From Cellulomonas sp. (GTDB lineage: Bacteria; Actinomycetota; Actinomycetes; Actinomycetales; Cellulomonadaceae): DNA of 48,806 nt. Of this stretch, positions 1 to 8,952 are shown piece after piece; the stretch's first letter is position 1; each line of letters starts with the position of its first letter. Below the pieces are notes generated by a model. The model saw nothing but the letters and a program-made list of their open reading frames with translations. It ran no database searches and was not told the origin of the DNA. Position numbers and translations under genes: made by a program. The stretch is taken from NCBI RefSeq assembly GCF_017744555.1, contig NZ_JAGIBD010000025.1, forward strand, positions 1 through 48,806. The letters run 5' to 3'.

Positions 1-336
1 ACCGAGGACATCGCCCAGCGCGTCGAGGCCATCCAGGCCGACACCACCGGGGCCGTCGACGCCATCGCGGAGATCTCGTCGATCATCGACTCGATCAACG
101 ACTACCAGATGAGCATCGCGTCGGCCATCGAGGAGCAGACCGCGACGACCAACGAGATGTCCCGGGGTGTCGCCCAGGCCGCCACCGGCGCCGGCGACAT
201 CGCGTTCAACATCACGGGCGTCGCGACCGCGGCAGCCGTGGGCGCGGACGCGCTGAGCGAGATGGGCACATCGGTGCACGAGCTCGCCAAGCTCGCCGCC
301 GACCTGCGCGGGCGAGTGGAGACCTTCACGTACTGA
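1..336 (+). CDS. methyl-accepting chemotaxis protein, C-terminal end (5' truncated by window edge)
   Basis: This is the last 111 residues of a chemotaxis receptor; the reading frame is open from base 1. The residues are the far side of the cytoplasmic signalling coiled coil. IAEISSIIDSINDYQ is followed by the conserved IASAIEEQTATTNEMSRGV block, the typical methylation/adaptation helix of the MCP signal domain. Small-residue heptads (AAATGAGDIAFNI) then run to the C terminus. The protein would pass ligand signals from a membrane or cytoplasmic sensor to CheA/CheW. The sensor domain lies outside the window, so the ligand is unknown. The family call rests on the EEQTATTNE signature. Confidence 0.93.
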   Translation, partial: TEDIAQRVEAIQADTTGAVDAIAEISSIIDSINDYQMSIASAIEEQTATTNEMSRGVAQAATGAGDIAFNITGVATAAAVGADALSEMGTSVHELAKLAADLRGRVETFTY

Positions 337-363
337 CGGCCGCTCGCCCCGGGCTGAGGCCGG

Positions 364-423
364 GGGTTGTCGGCGAGTCCGTGGGTTGCAGGGCACGGAC
401 TCGGCGACAACCCACGGACTCGC
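364..423. repeat. composite interleaved inverted repeat between convergent genes; possible bidirectional terminator or REP-like element
   Basis: Two mutually exclusive hairpins can form. The first pairs 364-383 with 394-413 (20 bp, one mismatch). The second pairs 373-388 with 408-423 (16 bp, perfect). The core CGAGTCCGTG occurs once forward (374-383) and twice inverted (394-403 and 413-422). It sits between the stop of the receptor gene and the stop of the convergent membrane-protein gene, so it probably ends transcription in both directions. The reuse of one core in three copies also resembles a dispersed palindromic repeat. Confidence 0.75.
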
Positions 424-434
424 GGCGCGGCCGG

Positions 435-1904
435 TCACCGCGGTCGGGTGCGGCGGGCGAACGTGTCCAGGGACAGGGCGTCGACCAGGAGGCCCTGGTC
501 CTCGCGGACCCAGCGGTCGCCCGTCGCACGGTGCTCGGCGGGCCGGGCGTACCGGTAGGCGTACAGCCGGGCCCGGACCCACCGGGGACGTCCGCCGTCG
601 AACGGGTCGTGCGCGAGCAGCCGCAGCGTCGGGCGGTCCGCCTCGAGGAGCCGCCGCAGGAACGGCAGGAACCAGCGCATCTGCACCGACGACCCGAGCG
701 CCAGGAACCACATCAGCCAGTCGAGCCGCAGGTGGTACGGCGCGTACTGCCGGGGCAGGCGGTGCACGTCGCCGGGCTTGCCGCGGAACTCGTACTCCAG
801 CCACGCGGCGTCGAGCCCGGGATCCCGCTCGAGGGTCCCCTCGACGACGACCTCGGTGCGCCGCCGACCGATCGTGCCGAACGCGCCGTACGTGTTGACG
901 AGGTGGAACACGTTGAACGACGCGTTCATGAGCTGGTGGCGGGAGAACAGGTTGCGCGCCGGCCACCAGCTCAGCACCACGCACAGCGCGGACACGGCGA
1001 GCACCACGACGACGAACCCCACGGGCGGGTCGGCGGCCGCAGGGGTCGCGTGGACGCCGACCACGGCCCACGCACGGTCGTCGACCGCGGAGCACGCCAG
1101 CACGATCGTCAGCCAGTTCAGCCACGCGAAGTTCCCCGACAGCACGAGCCACAGCTGCGTGACGATCATGAGCGCGGCGGCGACCGCCTGGACGGGCCCG
1201 GGCACCAGCAGGAACGGCGGGACGAGGAGCTGGACGACGAAGTTCGCGGCCACCTCGACGCGGTGCAGCGGCCGCGGCAGCAGGTGGAACAGGCGGCTCA
1301 GCGGACCGGGCATCGGCTGCGTCTCGTGGTGGTAGTAGAGGGCCGTGAGGTCGCGCCACGCCCGGTCGCCGCGCCACTTGATGAGCCCGGCCCCCAGCTC
1401 GACGCGCAGCACCAGCCACCACAGCAGCACCAGCACGGTGACCGGCGGCGCGACCGGGTCGGACCCGAGGAACGCCGCGAGGAACCCTGCCTCGAGCAGC
1501 AGCGACTCCCAGCCGAACCCGTAGAACGTCTGCCCGACGTTCACGACCGACAGGTACAGCGCCCACAGCAGCAGGAACGCCACCATCGGCACCCACGGCG
1601 CGGCCCGCTGCGGCAACCCGGCCACGAGCGCCAGCCCGACGACGACCCCGACCCACCCGACGGCGACGACGAGCCCGTCGGAGTACCGCCACTGGAACAG
1701 GCTCGGCGCCCGCCGCCACGGCACGCGCGCGACGAACGCCGGCACCGGCAGCAGCCCGTGCGACCCGAGCAGCGGCCGGAACTGCCGCAGCACGACGACG
1801 AACCCGAGGCCGAACACGGCCGCGACGCCGCGCTGCACCACGGCGCGCGCCACCGTGTACCCCTCGGCGTCGAACCACTCCACCGCGACCACCACCCGCA
1901 CCAC
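435..1904 (-). CDS. lipase maturation factor family membrane protein
   Basis: This is a 489-residue polytopic membrane protein. The N terminus has the family-type opening (VEWFDAEGYTVARAVVQRG), about seven to nine hydrophobic segments follow, then a soluble C-terminal half with a FRGKPGD/YAPYHLRLDWLMW stretch typical of lipase maturation factor (LMF1-like) proteins. YGFGWESLLLEAGF and GAGLIKWRGD in the membrane half also fit the family. Eukaryotic LMF1 helps fold lipases in the ER; the bacterial role is not established. The start is a GTG at 1904, with nearby in-frame GTGs possible. It is divergent from the ABC exporter and convergent with the receptor gene. Confidence 0.85.
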   Translation of the reverse strand: MVRVVVAVEWFDAEGYTVARAVVQRGVAAVFGLGFVVVLRQFRPLLGSHGLLPVPAFVARVPWRRAPSLFQWRYSDGLVVAVGWVGVVVGLALVAGLPQRAAPWVPMVAFLLLWALYLSVVNVGQTFYGFGWESLLLEAGFLAAFLGSDPVAPPVTVLVLLWWLVLRVELGAGLIKWRGDRAWRDLTALYYHHETQPMPGPLSRLFHLLPRPLHRVEVAANFVVQLLVPPFLLVPGPVQAVAAALMIVTQLWLVLSGNFAWLNWLTIVLACSAVDDRAWAVVGVHATPAAADPPVGFVVVVLAVSALCVVLSWWPARNLFSRHQLMNASFNVFHLVNTYGAFGTIGRRRTEVVVEGTLERDPGLDAAWLEYEFRGKPGDVHRLPRQYAPYHLRLDWLMWFLALGSSVQMRWFLPFLRRLLEADRPTLRLLAHDPFDGGRPRWVRARLYAYRYARPAEHRATGDRWVREDQGLLVDALSLDTFARRTRPR

Positions 1905-1982
1905 CGACCTGCCCAGCGTCCCGTCGCCCCGTGCCGCACGCGACCCGACGACTCGCGGAAAAGCGTGTCCGGCGTGCCCTCT

Positions 1983-1992
1983 TTACCGGTAA
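1983..1992. promoter_or_regulatory. TTACCGGTAA palindrome in the divergent promoter region
   Basis: A perfect 10-bp palindrome lies in the only AT-richer patch between the divergent membrane-protein gene and the ABC exporter operon, about 57 bases before the chosen exporter start. Its position suits an operator acting on one or both promoters. The cognate regulator is not identifiable from this window. Confidence 0.35.
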
Positions 1993-2049
1993 TGTCGCGC
2001 GCGGCCGGAGCGCGTGGGGCCGGCGAGCGGCGACCAGACAGGGGACAAC

Positions 2050-3990
2050 GTGGCGGGACCTGTGAGCATCGCGGACCTCGACCGGCTGGGCGCGGACGTC
2101 GCGCGGCCCACGCTGCGCGGCCTGGGCGCACGCTGGCGTCAGCGCCGCGCGGCGGCCACCCAGCTGCGGCACCTCACGAGGTACGCAGGCTGGCGGCTGG
2201 TCACGGCCACGACGGCGGTGCACCTGCTCGCCGGTGCCGCGCCCGTCGTGTTCCTGGTCGGCACGGGCGCCGCGCTGCAGCACCTCGACGACGGTGGCGC
2301 GATGCCGTGGCTGGCGCTCGCGATCGGTGCGTTCCTGGCCCAGCAGCTGCTCGCACCCGTGCAGCTCGTGCTGTCGAAGGCGGTCGCCCGACGGGTCGAC
2401 GCGGCCTGCCTCACCCGGTTCACGGCATTCGCGCTGGAGCGCGCCGAGCTCGCGACGCTCGAGCGGCCGGAGGTCGCCGACCGGCTGGCCCAGGCGGACG
2501 AGGCGTTCGAGCAGTGGACGCTGACGCCGGGCACGGCGGTCGAGGGCGGGCTCGCGCTCGTCGCCCGGTACACGCAGCTCGTGGGCGCCGTCGCGGTCCT
2601 CACGGTCGTCGCCGGGCCGTGGGTCGCGGTGGCGGGGGCTGTCGTCGCGCTCGTCGCACGTGCCGGTCAGACGGAGGCGTTCTTCCGCTGGGGCCAGCTC
2701 ATCCGCGGGTTCCAGCCGCTGCGCCGCCGCGCGACGTACGTCCGCGAGCTCGCGACGAGCACACGCGCCGCCAAGGAGATCCGCACGCTCGGCCTGGTCG
2801 ACTGGCTCGACGAGCGGTACGCGGCCGAGAACCGGGCGGTGCTCGACCCGCTGTGGCGGTGGCGGCGGCGTGTGTACGGCGTCCCGTTCCTCACGTACAC
2901 GGCGGTCGCGCTCGCGGGGTCGGTCGTCGCGCTCGTCCTGCTCGCGCGGGACGCGCAGAGCGTGCAGGTGGGGGCCGCGGCCGTCGCCGTGCAGGCCCTC
3001 GTGCTGTGCGCGCGGTTCGGCGTGATGTTCCCCGAGTCGGACGTCAAGCTCGTCTACGGGCGCAGCGCGTGGGAGGCCCTGCTCGAGTTCGAGGCGCAGG
3101 CCGAGCAGGACGCCGGACCCCCGCACGAGCCGACCGCGGGCCGCATCACGCCCACGGGGACCATCACCGCGCACGACCTCCGGTTCGGCTACCGCCCCGA
3201 CCGCCCGGTGCTCGACGGCCTCGACCTCGACCTCCCGGTCGGCACGTCCACCGCGCTGGTCGGGGTCAACGGCGCGGGCAAGACGACGCTCGTCAAGCTC
3301 CTCACCGGCCTGTACCGCCCCGACGCCGGGACGGTCGCCGTCGACGGCGTCGACCTGCGCGACCTCGACACCCGCGCGTGGCAGCGCGCGTTCGCGATCA
3401 CGTTCCAGGACTACCTGCGCTACGAGCTGCCGCTGCGCGAGAACGTCGCGATGGGCGCGATCGAGCACCGGGACGACGACGCGGGCATCGAGGCGGAGAT
3501 CCGCCGTGTCGGCCTCGGCGACCTGCTCGACGAGCTCCCGCTCGGGCTCGACACGCCCCTGACGCGCGCGCTGCCGGGCGGCCGCGACCTGTCGGGCGGT
3601 CAGTGGCAGCGGCTCGCGCTCGCGCGGTCGCTGTTCGCGGTGCGGCACGGCGCGTCGGTGCTGGTGCTCGACGAGCCGACCGCGCAGCTCGACGCCCGCG
3701 GCGAGGCCGAGTTCTACGACCAGTTCCTCGACCTCACCCGCGGGGTCACGAGCCTGGTCATCTCGCACCGGTTCTCGTCGGTCCGCCGCGCCGACCGGAT
3801 CGTGGTGCTCGACGGCGGGCGGGTCACCGAGGCGGGCAGCCACGACGAGCTCGTGGCGCAGGGCGGCACGTACGCGCGGATGTTCGAGGTGCAGGCGCGC
3901 CGTTTCGGCGGCGGAGACGAGGGCGGCACGGGCGGCGGCGACGCAGGCGACGGCGGCGTGGACGACGAGACCAGGGCGGTGCGGGCATGA
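2050..3990 (+). CDS. ABC exporter half-transporter, fused permease/ATPase (subunit 1)
   Basis: The protein has 646 residues in the type IV exporter layout: an N-terminal membrane domain with about six hydrophobic helices (residues ~50-340), then a nucleotide-binding domain. Visible motifs are Walker A GVNGAGKTT, the LSGGQWQR signature, Walker B VLVLDEPTAQLD and the H-loop SHR. The GTG at 2050 is chosen because GGGGAC lies just upstream; an in-frame GTG at 2014 is the alternative. The stop overlaps the next gene's ATG (ATGA), so the two subunits are translationally coupled and probably form a heterodimer. A Gly/Asp-rich tail (GGGDEGGTGGG) ends the protein. The substrate is unknown. Confidence 0.9.
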   Translation: MAGPVSIADLDRLGADVARPTLRGLGARWRQRRAAATQLRHLTRYAGWRLVTATTAVHLLAGAAPVVFLVGTGAALQHLDDGGAMPWLALAIGAFLAQQLLAPVQLVLSKAVARRVDAACLTRFTAFALERAELATLERPEVADRLAQADEAFEQWTLTPGTAVEGGLALVARYTQLVGAVAVLTVVAGPWVAVAGAVVALVARAGQTEAFFRWGQLIRGFQPLRRRATYVRELATSTRAAKEIRTLGLVDWLDERYAAENRAVLDPLWRWRRRVYGVPFLTYTAVALAGSVVALVLLARDAQSVQVGAAAVAVQALVLCARFGVMFPESDVKLVYGRSAWEALLEFEAQAEQDAGPPHEPTAGRITPTGTITAHDLRFGYRPDRPVLDGLDLDLPVGTSTALVGVNGAGKTTLVKLLTGLYRPDAGTVAVDGVDLRDLDTRAWQRAFAITFQDYLRYELPLRENVAMGAIEHRDDDAGIEAEIRRVGLGDLLDELPLGLDTPLTRALPGGRDLSGGQWQRLALARSLFAVRHGASVLVLDEPTAQLDARGEAEFYDQFLDLTRGVTSLVISHRFSSVRRADRIVVLDGGRVTEAGSHDELVAQGGTYARMFEVQARRFGGGDEGGTGGGDAGDGGVDDETRAVRA

Positions 3991-5768
3991 GGGACGTGGT
4001 GTTCTGCCTCGGGCGGCTGTTCGCGATCGGCTGGCGGCTCGACCGCCGGCGCCTGGTGGTCGGCGGCGGGCTGCTGCTGCTCGGCGCGCTCGCGACCCCG
4101 CTCGTGGCGGTCGGTGCGGGCCGCCTGGTCGACGCCGTGACGGCCGGCGCGGTGGGCGACGCGACGACGTGGGGCGTCGTCGTGGCCGTCGCGCTGACGG
4201 GCGAGCTCATGCTCGGCCACTTCGCGCACCTGTCCTACTTCGAGCTCGCCGAGCTCACCGAGGAACGGTTCAACCGCGACCTCGTCCGGCTCGTGAACGG
4301 GCCCGAGGAGCTCGCGCACGCGGACGACCCCGCGTTCGCGGACCGCGTCGACCTGCTGCGCCAGGACGTCATGCAGCTCCGCGCGACCGTGCAGTTCGGG
4401 CTGCAGCTCGGTGCGCTGGTGGTCCAGGTGCTGCTCACCGCCGTGGTGCTGGGGGCGGTGTCGCCGTGGCTGCTCGCGCTGCCGCTCGCCGCGATCGTGC
4501 CGGTGATCCTCGGCCGGCGGGCCGAGGCCGGGCTGCAGGCGGTCCGCGAGGCGCAGTCGCCGACCACGCGCGGGATCCGGTCGCTGCGTCGTCTGGCCGC
4601 GAGCCCGGCGTCCCAGAAGGAGGTGCGGCTCGCGGGCGGCGCGGGCTTCCTGCTCGACCGGCAGCGGGCGCTGCTCGACGACTACGGCACGGCGATGGCG
4701 AGGGCGGACCGCCGGCACGCGGTCCTGCGGGCGTCGGGCCAGCTCGTGTTCGGCCTCGGCTACGTCGCCGCCGTGCTCTGGGTCTACGAGCTCGCCCGCA
4801 CCGGGTGGGCCAGCGCGGGCGCGGTCGTCCTCACCGTCACGCTCGCGACACAGCTCGGGTCGCAGATGTCGTCGGGCGTCGAGCTGCTCGGCTCGGTGCA
4901 CCGCGCGGCGGCCGGGCTGCGGCGGTTCCTCGCGTTCGAGGACGAGGTCACGCGGGACGCCGGACCGGCGCGCACCGGCGAGGTCCCGGCGACGACCGGC
5001 GACGGTCTTCGTCTGGAGGGCGTGACGTTCCGCTACCCGGGTGCGGACGTCGACACGCTGCACGGCATCGACCTGCACCTGCCCGCGGGCGCGTCGGTCG
5101 CGCTCGTCGGCGAGAACGGGGCCGGCAAGAGCACGCTGCTGAAGCTGCTCACGGGCCTGTACCGGCCGACGGGCGGGCGGATCCTCGTCGAGGGCGTCGA
5201 CCTGCGCGACGTCGCACCGGCCGCGTGGCGGGAGCGGACCGCGGCGCTGTTCCAGGACTTCGCACGCGTCGAGCTGTCGCTGCAGCACAGCGTCGGGATC
5301 GGGCGGCTCGCTGCGCTGGACGACGCCGACGCCGTCACGGCCGCGGCGGTGCGCGCGGGCGCGACGTCCACCGTGGACCGCGTCGGCCTCGACGGCGTGC
5401 TCGGCCTCGGGTACGCGGACGGCGAGGACCTGTCGGGCGGCCAGTGGCAGTCGGTCGGGTTCGCGCGGACGCTCATGCGCACGGACCCGTTGCTGCTCAC
5501 GCTCGACGAGCCGGCGGCGGCCCTCGACGCGCTCGCCGAGCAGCGCCTCGTCGACGCGTACCAGGCGACCGCCGCCGAGGTCGCGGCGACCGTGGGCGGG
5601 GTGACCGTCTTCGTCACGCACCGCATGTCGACCGTGCGGCTGGCCGACCGGATCGTCGTGCTCGACGGCGGCCGGGTCGTCGAGCACGGCACCCACGCCG
5701 ACCTGCTCGCCGCGGGCGGCCGGTACGCCGACCTGTGGTCCCTGCAGGCGCGTGCCTACGCGGACTGA
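3987..5768 (+). CDS. ABC exporter half-transporter, fused permease/ATPase (subunit 2)
   Basis: The protein has 593 residues and is the partner of the preceding subunit, starting inside its stop codon (ATGA overlap). A membrane domain (~20-320) is followed by an ATPase domain with Walker A GENGAGKST, signature LSGGQWQS, Walker B LLLTLDEPAAALD and H-loop THR. The catalytic Glu after Walker B is present. The signature helix reads QWQSVGFARTL rather than QWQRLALARSL, so the two ATP sites are probably not equivalent, as in many heterodimeric exporters (inference). Nothing in the neighbourhood fixes the cargo. Confidence 0.9.
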   Translation: MRDVVFCLGRLFAIGWRLDRRRLVVGGGLLLLGALATPLVAVGAGRLVDAVTAGAVGDATTWGVVVAVALTGELMLGHFAHLSYFELAELTEERFNRDLVRLVNGPEELAHADDPAFADRVDLLRQDVMQLRATVQFGLQLGALVVQVLLTAVVLGAVSPWLLALPLAAIVPVILGRRAEAGLQAVREAQSPTTRGIRSLRRLAASPASQKEVRLAGGAGFLLDRQRALLDDYGTAMARADRRHAVLRASGQLVFGLGYVAAVLWVYELARTGWASAGAVVLTVTLATQLGSQMSSGVELLGSVHRAAAGLRRFLAFEDEVTRDAGPARTGEVPATTGDGLRLEGVTFRYPGADVDTLHGIDLHLPAGASVALVGENGAGKSTLLKLLTGLYRPTGGRILVEGVDLRDVAPAAWRERTAALFQDFARVELSLQHSVGIGRLAALDDADAVTAAAVRAGATSTVDRVGLDGVLGLGYADGEDLSGGQWQSVGFARTLMRTDPLLLTLDEPAAALDALAEQRLVDAYQATAAEVAATVGGVTVFVTHRMSTVRLADRIVVLDGGRVVEHGTHADLLAAGGRYADLWSLQARAYAD

Positions 5769-5771
5769 CGG

Positions 5772-5807
5772 CCGGGCAGGGGGACGACCTCCCGTCCCCC
5801 TGCCCGG
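5772..5807. terminator. bidirectional terminator hairpin
   Basis: A perfect 15-bp stem (5772-5786 with 5793-5807) closes a 6-base loop. It fills the 45-base gap between the convergent ABC exporter and peptidase genes. Confidence 0.85.
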
Positions 5808-5813
5808 TTCACC

Positions 5814-7595
5814 TCAGGACCGCGGCAGCGCCCCCGGCAGCGGCGGCACCACGGGCGGCAGCGACCGCTCGGGCACCGCGCTCCGCGAGCGGTCACCGGC
5901 ACCCGGCGCCGCGACGAACGGCTGCACGTCACCCGTGCACGTCGTGCCCTTCGCGGGCGGCGTGCTCGTCAGCAGGTACGTGTCGACCGCGTCGGTCACG
6001 CACGCCGACGTGCCGTACGCGGTGTGCCCCCAGCTGTCGCTCGACAGCAGCACGCTGTTCGGCAGCAGGCTCGACGCGGCGACGGCACCCTGGTAGTTCG
6101 TCGCCGGGTCCCAGTAGTTGCCGACGACGAGCACGGGCGCGGACGTCCGGTGCGAGTACGTGCCCCAGTACGCGTCCTCGTCGCGCACCGTCCAGGTGGA
6201 CCGGGCGCACGGCGCCGACGCCCACGTCCACAGCGGTCCGAAGCCCGGCGCGGCCGCGTCGGCACGCGCCGCGGCGGGCACCCAGCTCTCGGCCTTGGCG
6301 GGGTTCTTGCCGTCGGTGCACAGCACCGACTGGAACGCCTCGGGCGAGTTGTCGTACGGCCAGGCGAACGAGCCGAACGCGTCGCTGCGGGCCGCGGGCG
6401 CCGCCTGCGCCGACGCGTACTTCGCGGCGAGCCGTGCGCGCGCCGCCTCGGCGTCACCCGTGCCGGGGTTCTGCAGCGCGTAGACCGCCGAGATGTCCTG
6501 GTCCACCCACGTGTACCCGTCCGGCGAGTACAGGTCGCTGAGCAGGAACGCCGTGAAGATCGCGTACGTGATCTCGAACAGCGGCTCGCCGTTCTCGTCC
6601 GTGAGCACGACCGGCTGCGCCTTGAGGGACGCGACGACGTCGGCGTAGACCGTCTCGGGGTCGCCCAGCCCTGCCGTGAGACAGAGGTCCGGACCCGCCG
6701 TCGCGCACCGGGCGAGGATCTCGTGCAGGGCCTTCGACGCGCCCTCGCCGGACCTCAGCCGTTCCGTCTGCGGGATGCTCGCCGTGGCCGGGGTGCCCGC
6801 CCACGCGACCGGGTCGAGGACACCGTCGATGACGACCGCCCGCACGCGGTCCGGGAACAGGTTCGCGTACACGTTGCCGAGATAGGTGCCGTACGAGAAG
6901 CCGAGGTACGTGAGCTTCTGGTCGCCGACGGTGCGGCGCAGCACGTCCATGTCACGCGCGACCTCGGCCGTCGACATCGAGCCCGACAGCGGGACGCCCG
7001 TCGTCGAGCACCCCTTGCCGAACGCCTTCGACGACGCGACGTACGCACCCGTCTCGGCGTCGCTCACCGGGAACGGCACGTTCAGGCCGGCCAGCGCGTT
7101 CGCCTGCTCGCCGAGGTTCTTGAAGCAGCGGACGTTGTCGCTGTAGTTCGTGCCGCGCGGGTCGAACCCGACCACGTCGAACTTCTCGAGCACGGACGGC
7201 GACAGGAACTGCGACGCCGCTGCGGCGATCTGCACGCCCGAGCCACCGGGGCCGCCGGGGTTGACGAACAGCGTGCCGACCTTGTGGGCCGGGTCGGTCG
7301 CCGGGACCTTGAGCAGCGCGACCTCGGTCGTCGCGCCGTTCGGCTCGTCGTAGTCGAGCGGGAGCGTGACGGTCCCGCACACGGCGCCGTCGGCGAACGC
7401 CGCGGCACAGTCCCACCAGCCCGGGTCGGGTGCGGGCACCCGGTCCACCCGGGCGGCCTCGTACGGGCTCGTCCTGTCGGTCTTGGGTGCGGTCTTGCCG
7501 GCGGCGTTCGCTGCCGTGGCGCCGACCGTGAGGGTCAGGCTCAGCGCGGCGAGCGCGACAAGCGTGCGGCGGGCATGACGATGTCTACGGAGCAT
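5814..7595 (-). CDS. secreted alpha/beta-hydrolase, tripeptidyl aminopeptidase (TAP) type
   Basis: This 593-residue exported serine hydrolase belongs to the Streptomyces SlpD/SlpE/TAP group. An Arg-rich N terminus and hydrophobic core ending ANAAG form a Sec signal peptide. The oxyanion block FVNPGGPGGSG, nucleophile elbow GFSYGTYLG (Ser ~234), GNYWDPAT acid region and WGHTAYG His region complete the triad. Cys residues in the C-terminal TAP-like domain fit an extracellular protein. The ATG at 7595 is chosen because AGGGGGAA lies just upstream; a longer in-frame start exists but lacks a signal-peptide-like beginning. It probably cleaves N-terminal di- or tripeptides from peptides outside the cell. 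Confidence 0.88.
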   Translation of the reverse strand: MLRRHRHARRTLVALAALSLTLTVGATAANAAGKTAPKTDRTSPYEAARVDRVPAPDPGWWDCAAAFADGAVCGTVTLPLDYDEPNGATTEVALLKVPATDPAHKVGTLFVNPGGPGGSGVQIAAAASQFLSPSVLEKFDVVGFDPRGTNYSDNVRCFKNLGEQANALAGLNVPFPVSDAETGAYVASSKAFGKGCSTTGVPLSGSMSTAEVARDMDVLRRTVGDQKLTYLGFSYGTYLGNVYANLFPDRVRAVVIDGVLDPVAWAGTPATASIPQTERLRSGEGASKALHEILARCATAGPDLCLTAGLGDPETVYADVVASLKAQPVVLTDENGEPLFEITYAIFTAFLLSDLYSPDGYTWVDQDISAVYALQNPGTGDAEAARARLAAKYASAQAAPAARSDAFGSFAWPYDNSPEAFQSVLCTDGKNPAKAESWVPAAARADAAAPGFGPLWTWASAPCARSTWTVRDEDAYWGTYSHRTSAPVLVVGNYWDPATNYQGAVAASSLLPNSVLLSSDSWGHTAYGTSACVTDAVDTYLLTSTPPAKGTTCTGDVQPFVAAPGAGDRSRSAVPERSLPPVVPPLPGALPRS

Positions 7596-8167
7596 GCATT
7601 CCCCCTGCGTATGGGCCCGCCGGCCGTGCGCCGTTGCGTCCGGTCCGGCCCCTGGGCCGCTCTCACCCTCCCGAAGGCGCGAACGACGGTACAAGGTCCG
7701 AGATGTGAAGAATCAGGGGAAATGCCGCACCCGGCGGGTCCGCTCCCACGGCCGCCCGTGGGCCCACCCGGTTGCGCCGCCCGTGTCGGGTTCGTCGGCT
7801 CGCGGGGACGCCGTCTACCCTGGAAGGCGCCCGCCCGTCCGGCGGCGCACCATCCCGGGGCGCACGCCCCGGACCGTCGACCACGGAGCGCATCACGATG
7901 CAGCGGGGAAGCGAGGCGGCCGTCCTGGCCTGCTCAGCCGCGGGCAGCACGCCCGCCGAGCACGCCTGACGCCATCACGGCAGCACCGCACGACCCACCG
8001 GACTCCCCGGTCGGTCCTCGCGGTCTCGTCGGCGTCCCTCGTCGGGCGACCCGACCGTCGGCACCGCCGACCGGTCCTTCGCCCCGCCGCCGCGCCTGTC
8101 CCGTCGTCGACCCCCGTAGTCGTCGGCACGCTCGCGCACGGCACCCGCCGCACGAGAACCGAGAACC
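7596..8167. other. long intergenic region: hydrolase promoter on one side, leader of the FBP-domain gene on the other
   Basis: About 570 bases hold no convincing gene. An AT-richer patch at about 7681-7730 probably carries the promoter of the secreted hydrolase. On the + strand a weak TTCGTC / TACCCT pair (7791-7796, 7816-7821) could start a leader of about 340 bases for the FBP-domain gene. That leader contains a 23-codon reading frame (7898-7969, GGAG nine bases upstream) and nested inverted repeats (8044-8049 with 8079-8084, and 8057-8062 with 8066-8071). Confidence 0.4.
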
Positions 8168-8662
8168 ATGCACCCCCTGACCGAGAAGCAGATCCGCTCG
8201 TCCTTCGTGAACTGCTCGCGCCGTGAGGCCGCGCAGCTCACCCTCCCGTCCGACCTGGCGGAGCTCCGCTGGGACCGCCTCGACTACCTGGGCTGGGTGG
8301 ACCGCAAGGCGCCGCTGCGCGCCTACGTGGTCCTCACGGTCGACGACACGCTCGTCGGCCTGACCCTGCGCTCCCCCGAGGGTGTCGCGTCCCGGCGCCG
8401 GGCCGTGTGCGCCTGGTGCGAGGACGTCTACGCGACCGGTGACGTGTCGATGTACGTCGCGCGCCGCTCCGGCGCCGCCGGGCGCAACGGCGACACCGTC
8501 GGCACGCTCGTCTGCACCACGTTCGAGTGCTCCGCGAACGTGCGGCGCAAGCCCCGGATCGTCGAGGCCGGCGAGGACCCGGCCGGGCTGGTCCTCAAGC
8601 GGATCGACGGGCTGCGCGAGCGGTCCCAGCGGTTCGCCCGGGAGATCCTCCGTGAGGTCTGA
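8168..8662 (+). CDS. FBP-domain (FusB/FusC-like) treble-clef zinc-finger protein
   Basis: This 164-residue protein is close to full length for the actinobacterial FBP-domain family. It begins MHPLTEKQIRSSFVNC and has a four-Cys zinc site built from CAWCED and CTTFEC, with RRRAVCAWCEDV and the C-terminal helix LRERSQRFAREIL. The same zinc fold in staphylococcal FusB/FusC binds elongation factor G and rescues it from fusidic acid. A role in EF-G binding here is inferred from family only. It stands alone between a long leader and a strong terminator. Confidence 0.8.
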   Translation: MHPLTEKQIRSSFVNCSRREAAQLTLPSDLAELRWDRLDYLGWVDRKAPLRAYVVLTVDDTLVGLTLRSPEGVASRRRAVCAWCEDVYATGDVSMYVARRSGAAGRNGDTVGTLVCTTFECSANVRRKPRIVEAGEDPAGLVLKRIDGLRERSQRFAREILREV

Positions 8663-8674
8663 CCCGCACGCGGT

Positions 8675-8713
8675 CGCGCCGGCAACCGGGACGAGATCCT
8701 GGTTGCCGGCGCG
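8675..8713 (+). terminator. terminator hairpin after the FBP-domain gene
   Basis: A 16-bp stem with a single G/T wobble (8675-8690 with 8698-8713) closes a 7-base loop, starting 12 bases after the stop codon. Confidence 0.85.
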
Positions 8714-8952
8714 GTCGCCTCCCTCACCTCGGGCCCGGCGATCCCCGGACGGCCCGGGCGCCGGACGTGACCGACGTGACGGACGCCAGCGAGAGGGCTT
8801 CGACGAGACGCGGGGCGCCGAGCGCGGTCCTCCGCGCCGCGGTGCAGAGCGACCGATTTCCTGTCCGGCCCCCGGTCCGGTCGGCAAACCGCCCCGGGCC
8901 TTCCGGACGAGTCGGTACAGTTCGGGCGCCAGCCCCACGAGAGGTGTCCCCC
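8714..8952. other. intergenic region without a recognisable gene
   Basis: I see no credible coding sequence. A TACAGT hexamer at about 8926 precedes the small open frame at 8953 and may be its -10 element. A short direct repeat (GACGTGACCGACGTGAC at about 8764) is the only other structure. Confidence 0.4.

Noticed and set aside
381..3986. A single open frame running from 381 to 5768 on the + strand
   Set aside because: Only the part from 3987 is the real ABC subunit; the rest is an Arg/Pro/Gly-rich shadow antisense to the membrane-protein gene and out of frame with the first ABC subunit.
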